From Shinella zoogloeoides (GTDB lineage: Bacteria > Pseudomonadota > Alphaproteobacteria > Rhizobiales > Rhizobiaceae), in the NCBI RefSeq assembly GCF_003574625.1, contig NZ_QNUJ01000001.1, positions 496,001 to 560,000 of the forward strand: 64,000 bases of DNA. The letters run 5' to 3'. Below are positions 53,875-62,441 of this stretch, one piece after another. Below the pieces are notes generated by a model that was given only the letters and a program-made list of their open reading frames with translations, was not told the origin of the DNA and made no database searches. The position numbers were made by a program, and so were the translations under genes. Numbering within the stretch: the stretch's first letter is position 1; every line of letters begins with the position of its first letter.

Positions 53875-54675
53875 CTACAGCCGCCTTTGCGAGAGGATGC
53901 GGAATAGCGCGATGCCGATGAGGGGTAACCCGACGGTGATGGCGACCATGATGGTGCCGAGCGCATTGATCTCGGGGCTGACGGAATCGCGCAGCATGCT
54001 GTAGATTTGCGTAGGTAAGGTTTCGGTGCCGACCGGACGCCAGAAGATCGAGGCGGTGACGTTGTCGAAGGACAGCGTGAAGGACAACAACAGTCCGGCG
54101 ACGACGGCCGGCATCAGCAGCGGCAGGGTGATTTCGCGGAATACCTGGAAGCGGTTGGCGCCAAGGGTGGCGGCGGCTTCCTCATAAGCCTTCTGTATGG
54201 TCATCAGCCGTGCATGCACGACCAGCACCACATAGGGCAGTGCCAGCATGATATGGCCCGTCAGCAGCAGCCCGAAACTGCGCGGTTGCTTGAACCATTG
54301 CAGGAACAGCAAAAGTCCGACTGCCAGCACCGTTTCTGGCACCAGAAGCGGGGTGAGCAGGAACGTGTTGATGAGCTTCTTGCCGGGAAACTCGTAGCGG
54401 ACCAGTGCAAGGGCGGCGAGAATGCCGACGGTGCCGCAGATGAGAGCGGTCAGCACGCCAAGTAGCAGCGAGGTTTTCAACGCGCGCATCACCGTCTGGT
54501 TGGCGAAGAGTTCGCCGAACCAGTGCAGCCCGAAGCCCTGGATCGGGAAGGAGCCGTATTCGGCGGTGTTGAAGGAAAGCAGGATCACCACGAAGACCGG
54601 CCCGAACAAGAACAGGTAGACGAGCGCGGTGAAGAGTTTGAGCAGCCAGCCGGGGCTGTCATCGGCGGAAGTCAT
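53875..54675 (-). CDS. Spermidine/putrescine-type ABC permease (PotC-like)
   Basis: 266 residues, six membrane segments. The coupling loop appears as YEEAAATLGANRFQVFREITLP. LLVPETVLAVGLLLFLQW and LSFTLSFDNVTASIFW are typical of the PotC branch. The start overlaps the PotB-like stop by 4 bases. Together with PotB, PotA and the binding protein it forms an importer of the polyamine/opine/Fe-type group. The enzymes on both sides suggest the cargo is an amino-acid derivative rather than a polyamine. Confidence 0.92.
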   Translation of the reverse strand: MTSADDSPGWLLKLFTALVYLFLFGPVFVVILLSFNTAEYGSFPIQGFGLHWFGELFANQTVMRALKTSLLLGVLTALICGTVGILAALALVRYEFPGKKLINTFLLTPLLVPETVLAVGLLLFLQWFKQPRSFGLLLTGHIMLALPYVVLVVHARLMTIQKAYEEAAATLGANRFQVFREITLPLLMPAVVAGLLLSFTLSFDNVTASIFWRPVGTETLPTQIYSMLRDSVSPEINALGTIMVAITVGLPLIGIALFRILSQRRL

Positions 54676-55553
54676 CGCGTCAGCCCTTTCGTGATCGAAC
54701 CGATGCCGAGATAGCGGCTATAGACGGCGGTCAGCAGAAGTAGCAGCAGCGTCAGGGCGAGCGACAGCACGGCGCCCATCGGCCAGTTAAGTTCGTGATT
54801 GATGGTGTCGGCGATAATGTTGCCAAACATATAGTCGTCGGGTCCGCCAAGGAGGGCTGGCGTGATATAAGTGCCCGCCGCCAGTACCAGCGACAGGAGA
54901 ATGCCGGAGCAGAGGCCCGGTAGTGACAGCGGCAGGGTGATCTCGCGGAACGCCTGCCATGAGGTGCAGCCAAGGGTTCTGGCGGCATGCAGCAGGTTGC
55001 GGTCGATGCCATCGATGCTGACATAGATGTTGAGGATGAGATAGGGCAGCACGAAGCTCAATATGCCGAGGATGACGGAGAATTCGGTGTAAAGCAGGGT
55101 CAGCGGCGCATCGGTGATGCCGGCCCACATCAGGAAGGCGTTCACCGCGCCGCGTTCGCCGAGAATATTGATCCAGGCGAGGTTGCGGATGATGAAGCTG
55201 ATCCAGAAGGGCAGGACCAGCAGCAGCAACAGGAAGGGCCGCAGCATGGCGGCGGAAAAGGCGATGGTATAGGCGACGGGGTAGCCGATGAAGACGGCGA
55301 TGATGGTGGCCGTCAGCGCTATGCGTATGGTTTTCCAGAGGCCGGTATAATAATAGGGATCGGAAAACAGCATGGCCCAGTTTTCGAGGTTAAAGCCCGC
55401 GGCATCGCGGCCGCCGCCAATATAGGTATTGAAGCTGTAGCGCAGCATCATTGCGGTGGGTGCGATGATCAGCAGCACCAGCACAATGATGGCTGGTGCC
55501 AGAAGTAGGATAAGGCGCAGCCGGTCGCCGCGCTCAAGGGGAGCCGCCGCCAT
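54672..55553 (-). CDS. Spermidine/putrescine-type ABC permease (PotB-like)
   Basis: 293 residues from ATG 55553. First helix LILLLAPAIIVLVLLIIAPT, then MLRYSFNTYI, and the coupling loop LLHAARTLGCTSWQAFREIT followed by LPLSLPGLCSG. GTYITPALLGGPDDYMFGNI is the conserved C-terminal stretch of PotB permeases. ATG 55553 lies one base after the PotA stop at 55555 on the minus strand, and the stop overlaps the PotC start. The frame remains open upstream, but that part lies inside the ATPase gene in another phase. Confidence 0.93.
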   Translation of the reverse strand: MAAAPLERGDRLRLILLLAPAIIVLVLLIIAPTAMMLRYSFNTYIGGGRDAAGFNLENWAMLFSDPYYYTGLWKTIRIALTATIIAVFIGYPVAYTIAFSAAMLRPFLLLLLVLPFWISFIIRNLAWINILGERGAVNAFLMWAGITDAPLTLLYTEFSVILGILSFVLPYLILNIYVSIDGIDRNLLHAARTLGCTSWQAFREITLPLSLPGLCSGILLSLVLAAGTYITPALLGGPDDYMFGNIIADTINHELNWPMGAVLSLALTLLLLLLTAVYSRYLGIGSITKGLTR

Positions 55554-55554
55554 A

Positions 55555-56637
55555 TCAGACCCTTCCTTCGATGGGCAGATGGTTTCCGGCTGCATCGAGA
55601 AGGGCGATGCGATCGGGATCGAAGCTCGTTTCTGCCAGATCGCCCACCTGCAGCGGGCGGCTGTCGTCGGGGGCGGAGGCGGTGATGCGCAATCCTTCGA
55701 GGTCGAGCGTGTAGGTAGTCTTGTCGCCGAGGAAGGTGCGCTCGACCACCCGCGCCGTGGGGGCCTGGGACACGCCCGGCGGGCCGACACGGACATACGG
55801 TGAACGGATGACGGCTTCGACTGCTTCGCCCGGTCTTGCTGATACGCGGCCGGGGATGCGGGTGCGAATGCCCACCACATCGATTAGCGTTGAATCCTTG
55901 TCGCTTTCGGCCACGGTTGCCGCAAGCACGTTGGCGTGGCCGAGGAATTCTGCGACGAAACGCGACTTCGGAGTGCGGTAGATATCCTCCGGCGTGCCGG
56001 TCTGGATGATGCGCCCGTCCTTCATGACAACAACCACATCGGCCATGGCGAGCGCTTCTTCCTGATCGTGGGTGACGAAGACGGTGGTGATGCCGGTTGC
56101 CTGCTGCAGCGCGCGGATTTCGCTGCGCATGTCGGCGCGCAGGTTGGCGTCGAGCGCCGACAGCGGTTCGTCGAGAAGCAGGACGTCAGGCTTCGTGACG
56201 ATGGCGCGGGCAATGGCGATGCGCTGTTGCTGGCCGCCGGACAGTTGCGATGGATAGCGCACTGCGGTTGCGGGAAGACGGACCATCTCCAGTGCTTCGT
56301 TGACCTTTGCGGCGATCTCAGCTTTCGGCAGGCCGCGATATTTGAGGCCGAAGGCGATGTTGTCGAACACCGTCTTGTGGGGGAAGAGAGCGTAGTTCTG
56401 GAAGACGAGGCCGACATTGCGCTTGTGGATGGGCACATCGGTCACCGGGCGGCCGTTGATGAGGATGTCGCCGTCGCTTACCCCGGCAAGACCGGCGACG
56501 GAGCGCAGCAGGGTGGTCTTGCCGCAGCCCGATGGTCCCAGCAACGCCACGAAGCCGCCTGTCTCCACAGTCAGGTTGACATCGTGAACGGCAACGAAGG
56601 AGCCGTAACGCAGCGTGACTGAGCGAAATTCCAACAT
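55555..56637 (-). CDS. Spermidine/putrescine-type ABC ATPase (PotA-like)
   Basis: 360 residues from ATG 56637; an ATG nine codons upstream (56664) is the alternative. Walker A GPSGCGKT at 34-41, Q-loop LVFQNYALFPHKTVFDNIAF, signature [14 protein letters not shown], Walker B VLLLDEPLSALDANLRADM and H-loop VTHDQEEALAMAD are intact. A C-terminal TOBE domain of about 110 residues follows. It stands between the binding protein and the permeases, giving the operon order binding protein - ATPase - PotB - PotC. Confidence 0.93.
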   Translation of the reverse strand: MLEFRSVTLRYGSFVAVHDVNLTVETGGFVALLGPSGCGKTTLLRSVAGLAGVSDGDILINGRPVTDVPIHKRNVGLVFQNYALFPHKTVFDNIAFGLKYRGLPKAEIAAKVNEALEMVRLPATAVRYPSQLSGGQQQRIAIARAIVTKPDVLLLDEPLSALDANLRADMRSEIRALQQATGITTVFVTHDQEEALAMADVVVVMKDGRIIQTGTPEDIYRTPKSRFVAEFLGHANVLAATVAESDKDSTLIDVVGIRTRIPGRVSARPGEAVEAVIRSPYVRVGPPGVSQAPTARVVERTFLGDKTTYTLDLEGLRITASAPDDSRPLQVGDLAETSFDPDRIALLDAAGNHLPIEGRV

Positions 56638-56721
56638 GATCCGGCAGTACTCCTTTGTGGACATGAGAAAGAGACACGCAGCGTTCGAGGGCGCCACGTG
56701 TCTTCGGCGATCCCGGGCGCC

Positions 56722-57840
56722 TCAGGCGCCCTTGGCGATCCGCCGCCACTGGGTTTCGAACCGGTCGAGATTCTCCGCCCAATAGATGCCATCGGGGATG
56801 CTGAACCCGGCAAAGGTGCCGCTCGGATCGTAGCCCGCCTGTTCCTTCAATTGCTGGGGGAACTCGGTCTGCTTGGGATCGAGCGAGGAGCCGTTGTTGG
56901 TGCGCTGGCAATAGTCGAAATTGACTTCCGGCTTCAGCAGGAAATCGAGCAACTTCTCGCAGGGCTCCATTGGCGAACCTTTCAGCACGAACAGATTCTG
57001 CATCCAGGCAAGGCACTGTTCCGGTTCCAGATACTCGATCGGATAGCCCTGCTTCTTCAACGCCGTGGCGCGCGTCGACCAGATATCGGCGATGATCACC
57101 TCCTCCTTGGCGAGCAGATCCATGACCTCCGCCCCGGATTCCCAGTATTTCTTGACCAGCGGACGCTGCTCGCGAAGCGATGTCATGAGCGCGTCGGTGT
57201 TGCTCATATTGTTCGTATCCTGTCCGGCATGGACGGCCGCTGCCCAGATGCGCTCCATCGCATTGTTGCTGAGCGCCATTTTGCCTTCAAAGCGTTTGTC
57301 CCACAGCAGCTTGAAGCCGAGCGATCGGGCCTCTTCCGGTGACACATGCTTGGTGTTGTAAGCAATGCCAGTTGTGCCGTAATTATAGGGAACGCCTGAG
57401 AGCTTGCCGTTCGGTGTCAGCTTGCGCAGCCGTTCGATGAGGGTCGGCGAGACAAGCTTCAGATTGGGGATATTGGCTTCGTTCAGTTCGGAATTGGCTT
57501 CGAGATCGACATAACGCTTGTACATTTCGAAGCCGGAATTGGCGAAGACGTTCAGATCGCCCGCACCGCCCGATTTGATGCGGGTGATGACCTCGGTTTC
57601 GTCGCCGAAGGTGCCTTCCACCACTTCGATGGCGGTTGCCTTGCTGAACGGTGCAAGGCCCGCCTCGTGCATTGCCTTCTGCGTCATGCCGCCGAAGCCG
57701 TAATAGGTAAGCTTTTCGCCCGCGGCCCAGGAGGGCGCGGCCTTCAGGGCGACGAGCGCCGCCACGGAGCCAAGACCGGCAAGGTTGAAGGCGCGGCGGC
57801 TGATGCCTTTTTGCAATTTGCTGTCGTGATGGTCGCTCAT
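56722..57840 (-). CDS. Spermidine/putrescine-type ABC substrate-binding protein (PotD-like), Tat signal
   Basis: 372 residues. The N-terminus carries a twin-arginine motif (SRRAFNLAG) before a hydrophobic core ending near residue 40 (PSWAAG), so it is probably exported folded through Tat. Mature features: LTYYGFGGMTQKAMHEAGLA, the GVPYNYGTTGIAYNTKHV stretch and the ligand region WSTRATALKKQGYPIEYLEP. The PotD fold of this type binds cationic or amino-acid-like ligands. It lies 29 bases after the DAO-family gene that starts the operon. Confidence 0.92.
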   Translation of the reverse strand: MSDHHDSKLQKGISRRAFNLAGLGSVAALVALKAAPSWAAGEKLTYYGFGGMTQKAMHEAGLAPFSKATAIEVVEGTFGDETEVITRIKSGGAGDLNVFANSGFEMYKRYVDLEANSELNEANIPNLKLVSPTLIERLRKLTPNGKLSGVPYNYGTTGIAYNTKHVSPEEARSLGFKLLWDKRFEGKMALSNNAMERIWAAAVHAGQDTNNMSNTDALMTSLREQRPLVKKYWESGAEVMDLLAKEEVIIADIWSTRATALKKQGYPIEYLEPEQCLAWMQNLFVLKGSPMEPCEKLLDFLLKPEVNFDYCQRTNNGSSLDPKQTEFPQQLKEQAGYDPSGTFAGFSIPDGIYWAENLDRFETQWRRIAKGA

Positions 57841-57869
57841 GCTGTTCCCCTTTGCTGGTTTGTTCGGAA

Positions 57870-59153
57870 TTATCGGACGTAGGAGCGTGTCGGCGCGAAG
57901 GGCGCCAAATCCAGAGCCGGTTTGCGGCCTGAAACGAGATCGGCGACGACCTGACCGGTAGCGGGGCCGAGCGTCAGGCCAATATGGTTATGCCCGAAGG
58001 CGAGGATGACGTTCGGATGCCCCGGTGCCGGGCCGAGAACCGGCAGCGAGTCCGGCAGGGACGGGCGCAGACCCAGCCATTCGCTTTTCGGCTCGCCTGC
58101 AAGCGAGGGCAGCATGGTGCGTGCATGCACGAGAAGCCGGTGGGCACGGCCGTAATCGGGAGGAGCATCCCGCCCGGCATATTCCACGCCGACGGTCATG
58201 CGCAGGCCTTCCTCCATCGGGCAGAGGTTGATGTAATGCTCGGCCCACAGTGTCGGGCGGCTCAGGGTCTTTTTCGGCTGGGGCAGGAGAAGGTGATAAC
58301 CGCGCTCGGATTCGAGCGGCACGGATAGGCCGAGGCTTTCGCACAGCGGCTCTGACCAAGCGCCGCAGGCGACCACGACGGCATCGAAGGAATGCGCGCC
58401 GCTTTCGGTGACGATCGTGCAGCCGCCGTCGCGGCTTTCGATGCGCGTGACGGCGGCCGGGCGCAATTCGCCGCCATGCGCCAAAAGATGATTGACGCAT
58501 GCCTCGACCAGCCGCTTGGGATTGCTGACGAAGCGCGAATGCGGCTGTAGGACGCCCATTGAAAATTTCGGCGCCAGATGCGGCTCCAGATCGTGGATCG
58601 CCGACCGGTCAAGCACATCCAGAGCCATGCCATGCTCCGTCGCGAAGCGACGCGAATCCGCGCCGCCCTCAAAGCCCGCCTCGGTGGAATAAACCGTCAA
58701 TCTGCCGACATTGTGAATAACATCGCCAACAGGAACGATGCGAAGAAGGGCATCGTAAGCTGCGATCGCGTTGCGGCTCAGCGAAAGCAATGCCTGCGCC
58801 GTCCTTTCGATCTTCGACCAGCGCGTGGCGAGCACCAGTCGCATCAGCCAGGGTAGCGCCTTCGGGAAATACCCCGGGCGGATGATGACCGGCCCATCCC
58901 TGTCCATGAGCATGGAGGGGATTTCGCGCAGGATGCCGGGCGTGGCGATCGGCAGGCAGCTCGAGGCCTCGACGATGCCGGCATTTCCATAGGATGCGCC
59001 GCCCGCCGGGCCTCGCGGATCCCACAAGGTTACCCTGTGGCCGACGTTCTGAAGAAAGACCGCCGCGGCCGCGCCGACGATGCCCGCGCCGATGACTGCG
59101 ATGGTTCGCCCCTGCAAGGGAACGGCTGGATTGCTAGGCGAGACCTCGGACAT
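57870..59153 (-). CDS. D-amino acid dehydrogenase-like FAD oxidoreductase (DadA type)
   Basis: 427 residues. FAD motif VIGAGIVGAAAAVFLQNVGH; SYGNAGIVEASSCLPIATPG and SERGYHLLLPQ are DadA-like; the C-terminus has RPSLPDSLPVLGPAPGHPN and FGHNHIGLTLGPATGQVVADL. It resembles the enzyme at 13293 more than the one at 52556. It oxidises a D-amino acid to the 2-oxo acid with reduction of a quinone or related acceptor. Being the first gene of the importer operon and divergent from a MocR regulator, it likely performs the first catabolic step on the imported compound. Confidence 0.9.
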   Translation of the reverse strand: MSEVSPSNPAVPLQGRTIAVIGAGIVGAAAAVFLQNVGHRVTLWDPRGPAGGASYGNAGIVEASSCLPIATPGILREIPSMLMDRDGPVIIRPGYFPKALPWLMRLVLATRWSKIERTAQALLSLSRNAIAAYDALLRIVPVGDVIHNVGRLTVYSTEAGFEGGADSRRFATEHGMALDVLDRSAIHDLEPHLAPKFSMGVLQPHSRFVSNPKRLVEACVNHLLAHGGELRPAAVTRIESRDGGCTIVTESGAHSFDAVVVACGAWSEPLCESLGLSVPLESERGYHLLLPQPKKTLSRPTLWAEHYINLCPMEEGLRMTVGVEYAGRDAPPDYGRAHRLLVHARTMLPSLAGEPKSEWLGLRPSLPDSLPVLGPAPGHPNVILAFGHNHIGLTLGPATGQVVADLVSGRKPALDLAPFAPTRSYVR

Positions 59154-59155
59154 AA

Positions 59156-59257
59156 ATGGTTTTTAACCGCAGAGCGGCTCCTCCATAAAACCATACAGCA
59201 CGAGAATAAATTCATACAAAGCCTACTTTGTCTATATTAATATCGCGAGAAAACCAT
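59156..59257. promoter_or_regulatory. Array of AAAACCAT half-sites in the divergent DadA/MocR promoter
   Basis: The octamer AAAACCAT occurs at 59187-59194 and 59250-59257, and inverted (ATGGTTTT) at 59156-59163, directly before the DadA-type start. A degenerate inverted copy (TTGGTTT) follows at about 59265-59271. MocR regulators often bind repeated short elements rather than one palindrome, so these are candidate operator half-sites for the regulator at 59394. The region is A/T-rich and free of coding frames. Confidence 0.5.
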
Positions 59258-59393
59258 TTTTAATTGGTTTCTTGATTCAGATCGACCGGAAGGCTATTGT
59301 TCGAGAGATCGCCATTTTGGTGCTAAGCATGCGTAGTTTTTGTGTTTCTTGAGATCTTTGACGTTAAATCCAAAGCATGGCCCGAGACAGACA

Positions 59394-60761
59394 ATGAAGA
59401 GAGAAAAGCCAGACAAAGGGCCGGCCTATTCAGCGATTGCTGCACGTCTACAAGCTGAGATCGCTTCCGGGCTCTATCCGCCGGGCACTGCCCTTCCAAC
59501 TCAACGCGATCTCGCCACCCAACTCGGCGTGAACGTCTCCACGATCCTGCGCGCTTATCAGGAACTTCAGGCGCGCGGACTTGTGATGGGCAAAAAACGT
59601 CTCGGCACCATCGTTGCTTCACAGTCGTTTTCGCCGCCGGAAACCGCAGCCGGGACTGCCGAACTTGCCGACCTCACATATAATTCTCCGCCCGTTTCGG
59701 ATTTCATTCTCGCTTATGCTGCTGAACTCGCCCGCATCGGCAGCGATCCCCGCTTCAAGGAAGTGGAGAATTATTCTTCGCTGAACGGTTCGCTCTGGGC
59801 GCGCGCGGCGGGATGTCAGTGGATGGCGGAGGCTGGCCTCGCCACTACTCCCGACCGCGTCGTCGTCACGAGTGGCGCGCAGCATGGTCTGTTCACGGCG
59901 CTCGCTACCTTCATCAAGCCCGGTGATGTGGTGATGACCGATCGACTGACCTATTTCGGGTTACGCGCGCTTGCCGCAACCCTTCAATTCTCTTTGCTTT
60001 GTGTCGATTCCGACGAGCAGGGCCTTATCCCGGATGCTATTGAAGCGCTTTGCCGAAATCACCGGATGGCCGCGCTTTTCGTCGTGCCTACATTACACAA
60101 CCCCACCGCGAAGACGCTTGACGCAGAGCGAAGGGCCCGGATAGCTTCGCTGGCGCAGACCTTCGACTTCATCGTCGTCGAGGATGACGTCTATTCGCTG
60201 CTTGCAGAAAACGGACTGAGGCCAATCTCATCGATGTGTCCGGAGCGCGCCTTTTATATCACGACGGCTTCAAAGGCTCTCGCGCCCAGTCTCTGCTTGG
60301 GATACCTCGTTGCGCCGGCCGACCATATCGGTATTGCGGCCGAATCCGCTCGCCTGACCGGATCCATGTCGACGCCTGTTTCTGCACTAATTATGAGTCG
60401 GTGGATCGAGGTCGGCACTGCTCGCAGGTTGCTCGAGGCCAACCGGCGAGAAGTCAATAAGCGTCAAGTAATGGTCGCGGAAGTCTTCAGCGGCTTGGAT
60501 TACCAGTCGGCGCCCTATTCAATGTTCCTGTGGCTGCGCTTGCCGCAGCCGTGGCGAGCGCTCGACTTCGCCGCCAGCTGCCGCCGCCGCGGTGTGAAGA
60601 TCCTGCCGTCGCCCGATTTCGCCGCCGACAACAAGGAAATCGAGCAGGCGATCCGAATCAATATTTCCGGCTCCATCACTATGGAGCGTCTGCGCCAAGC
60701 GCTGGAAACCATCCGAAGCCTCTGTGAGGATAGGCCTCGAGCGGTTCATGGATCGGTATAG
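59394..60761 (+). CDS. MocR-type regulator (GntR HTH plus aminotransferase domain)
   Basis: 455 residues from ATG 59394. Winged helix: YSAIAARLQAEIASGLYPPG then TQRDLATQLGVNVSTILRAYQ and LQARGLVMGKKRLG. Aminotransferase-like domain: VVVTSGAQHGLFTALATFI, VVEDDVYSLL and the PLP-lysine segment TTASKALAPSLCLGYLV. It is divergent from the DadA/Pot/DSD1 operon and is its likely activator or repressor, responding to a PLP-reactive amino compound. It is a different regulator from the 26517 MocR. The downstream 170 bases (60762-60934) contain nothing recognisable before a proC relic. Confidence 0.9.
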   Translation: MKREKPDKGPAYSAIAARLQAEIASGLYPPGTALPTQRDLATQLGVNVSTILRAYQELQARGLVMGKKRLGTIVASQSFSPPETAAGTAELADLTYNSPPVSDFILAYAAELARIGSDPRFKEVENYSSLNGSLWARAAGCQWMAEAGLATTPDRVVVTSGAQHGLFTALATFIKPGDVVMTDRLTYFGLRALAATLQFSLLCVDSDEQGLIPDAIEALCRNHRMAALFVVPTLHNPTAKTLDAERRARIASLAQTFDFIVVEDDVYSLLAENGLRPISSMCPERAFYITTASKALAPSLCLGYLVAPADHIGIAAESARLTGSMSTPVSALIMSRWIEVGTARRLLEANRREVNKRQVMVAEVFSGLDYQSAPYSMFLWLRLPQPWRALDFAASCRRRGVKILPSPDFAADNKEIEQAIRINISGSITMERLRQALETIRSLCEDRPRAVHGSV

Positions 60762-60934
60762 CAGATGGCAAGTGACTAGCCGTATGGGCTTTGAAAGCTT
60801 GCACGTTTGTCTTGCGCCGATCCGCGTCCGGCTCGGATTTCGTGGGCGAGAGTCATGGAAGAATCGGGAGGAGGGGCGGTTCGTATCCCTTCAATACCAA
60901 AAGCGGGTTAGCTGCCATCCTAGCCACGCCAGCG

Positions 60935-61171
60935 TCATGCCTCGCTAGCAATCTCGACAGCGCGATAGTGGGCTGCGATTGCCGCGAGGTTGAGTGGACT
61001 TTTCAGGGCATCGTTATCGATAAGTACGCGGAGCGATGCTTGGGTGGTGCTGCCTGGGCTGATGACCTGGCGGCGCAATTCTGTAGGGGAAATGTCGGCG
61101 GCCTTTGCCAGGGCACCGGCGCCGGAGACGATTTCCCTTGCAAGCGCCAGGGCGGTTTGTGGCGGCAGGCC
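60935..61171 (-). pseudogene. proC: proC 3' relic (pyrroline-5-carboxylate reductase)
   Basis: About 79 minus-strand codons ending at TGA 60935 match the C-terminal domain of pyrroline-5-carboxylate reductase: LPPQTALALAREIVSGAGAL, then LRRQVISPGSTTQASLRVL, corresponding to the conserved SPGGTTxAAL motif, and LAAIAAHYRAVEIASEA. The first ~190 residues (NADP-binding domain) are missing; the frame ends abruptly at about 61171, where an unrelated plus-strand relic begins. The fragment has no stop codons within, so its loss is recent or it was cut by recombination. Confidence 0.78.
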
Positions 61172-61173
61172 GA

Positions 61174-61401
61174 GGTGACTACCTCGTGGCCATGCTGCCG
61201 CAGAACTTCAATCTCGCCCTCGGGCTCTGGTATTTCTGCAATCAGAGCGCCCTGTCGCCGGCGCCGGAAGCGGTGGACTATCGTCCGCTAGCCAACGCCA
61301 TCCTCTGCGCAGACAGCGAAAGAGCCCGCGGCCTGATGCGCCAGCACGTCGCACATGATTCCGACCGCGTGCGCGATCTTCTGTTCAAGGACTCCGCCTG
61401 A
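61174..61401 (+). pseudogene. C-terminal relic of a GntR/FCD regulator
   Basis: 75 plus-strand codons to TGA 61399: MLPQNFNLALGLWYFCNQ, then RPLANAILCADSERARGLMR and QHVAHDSDRVRDLLFK. The spacing of the aromatic-rich helix and the A-x-x-x-D-x-x-x-A...HV segment is that of the last helices of FCD domains. There is no DNA-binding domain upstream; instead the frame starts directly at the proC relic. The two relics meet tail-opposed at about 61172, which marks a deletion or recombination point. Confidence 0.62.
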
Positions 61402-61520
61402 GCTGACAGGTGCCCCGCTGAAATCCGGCGGACTTGCCGATACCGGGAGGCCGGGTTACACGAGACAGGTTCTGCCATGCCGCCCCTAGGTGCGGCGAAG
61501 CGATTGCCAAGGTGACGAGC

Positions 61521-62318
61521 TTGTCCTCTGATGACCAGAAAAGTGCCGACGATACCGATCCGCTGATGGTGCGATCCGTGGAAAAGGCGTTTCGGGTGCT
61601 GGAGGCCTTCGACGGCACCAACAGGACCCTCAGTCTGGCGCAGATCGGCGCGAATGTCGGCCTCGACAAGAGCGCCGCGCAACGTTTTACCCATACACTG
61701 AACAAGCTGGGCTATTTGCAAAAGGACCCGGTGACCAAGCGTTTCGAGCTCAGCCTGCGCAGCCTCGAAATGGCGCGCCATTTCATCACAGCCAACCCGC
61801 TGGTCAACCAGGCGATGCCCTATCTCCTCCATCTCAGCCGCGAGACGGAGGAGGCGGTCAACCTCACGCTGCCTGACGGTACGGAGATCGTCTTCGCTGC
61901 CCGTTTCATGAGCCGCCATATGCTCAACACCGATGTCGTCGTTGGCACGCGTATGCCTGCCTTCTGCACGGCGCCGGGTCGGGCGATCCTCTCCCGACTG
62001 CCGGCGGCGGAGGCTCTCTCGCTCATCGAGCGGTCGCCCTTGCAGGCCTTCACGCCGCAGACGGTACACACGGTCGATGGGCTGGTCGAACGGCTCGATG
62101 CCGCACGTAGTGCCGGTTATGCGACGACTTGGGGTGAGTTCTTTCCAGGCGATCTCTCGGTCGCTGCCGCGGTGATTGACCAGATCGGACGTCCTGTTGC
62201 AGCGGTCAATATCGGTGTGTCCAACGCGCGCTACACGGCGGAAAAGGCGGAAGAGACATTCGCGCCTCTCGTCGTGGCAGCCGCGCGCTCGATCTCGCAG
62301 GCCTCCTCTACCTTCTAA
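61521..62318 (+). CDS. IclR-family transcriptional regulator
   Basis: 265 residues from TTG 61521, chosen because AAGGTGA (61509-61515) is spaced 5 bases before it; GTG 61512 is the alternative. Winged helix: VRSVEKAFRVLEAFDGTNR, LSLAQIGANVGLDKSAAQRF and THTLNKLGYLQKD. The IclR effector domain follows (VVVGTRMPAFCTAPGRAIL, where the cysteine-containing loop is typical, and YATTWGEFFPGDLSVAAAV). A terminator separates it from the enoyl-CoA hydratase gene, whose promoter has nested inverted repeats that could be its operator. Confidence 0.9.
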   Translation: MSSDDQKSADDTDPLMVRSVEKAFRVLEAFDGTNRTLSLAQIGANVGLDKSAAQRFTHTLNKLGYLQKDPVTKRFELSLRSLEMARHFITANPLVNQAMPYLLHLSRETEEAVNLTLPDGTEIVFAARFMSRHMLNTDVVVGTRMPAFCTAPGRAILSRLPAAEALSLIERSPLQAFTPQTVHTVDGLVERLDAARSAGYATTWGEFFPGDLSVAAAVIDQIGRPVAAVNIGVSNARYTAEKAEETFAPLVVAAARSISQASSTF

Positions 62319-62340
62319 CGTCTTCAATGCACGATTTTCG

Positions 62341-62373
62341 AGCCTTCGCCGACCTGCCGGCGAGGGCTTTTTT
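62341..62373 (+). terminator. Rho-independent terminator after the IclR gene
   Basis: An 11-base stem AGCCTTCGCCG / CGGCGAGGGCT with one G-T pair and a 6-base loop is followed immediately by six T (62368-62373). It begins 23 bases after the IclR stop, so it should end that transcript and separate it from the hydratase promoter. Confidence 0.85.
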
Positions 62374-62403
62374 GTGTCGTGAAAACCCCATTGACAATTT
62401 CGT

Positions 62404-62435
62404 GTATTGAAATACGATACTCCGTATCGCAATAC
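62404..62435. promoter_or_regulatory. Nested inverted repeats before the enoyl-CoA hydratase gene
   Basis: CGATAC-TCC-GTATCG (62415-62429) is flanked by GTATTG (62404-62409) and CAATAC (62430-62435), giving two nested dyads that end 7 bases before ATG 62442. The position over the ribosome site and likely promoter suggests a repressor operator; the adjacent IclR regulator is the obvious candidate. Confidence 0.58.
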
Positions 62436-62441
62436 AATACG

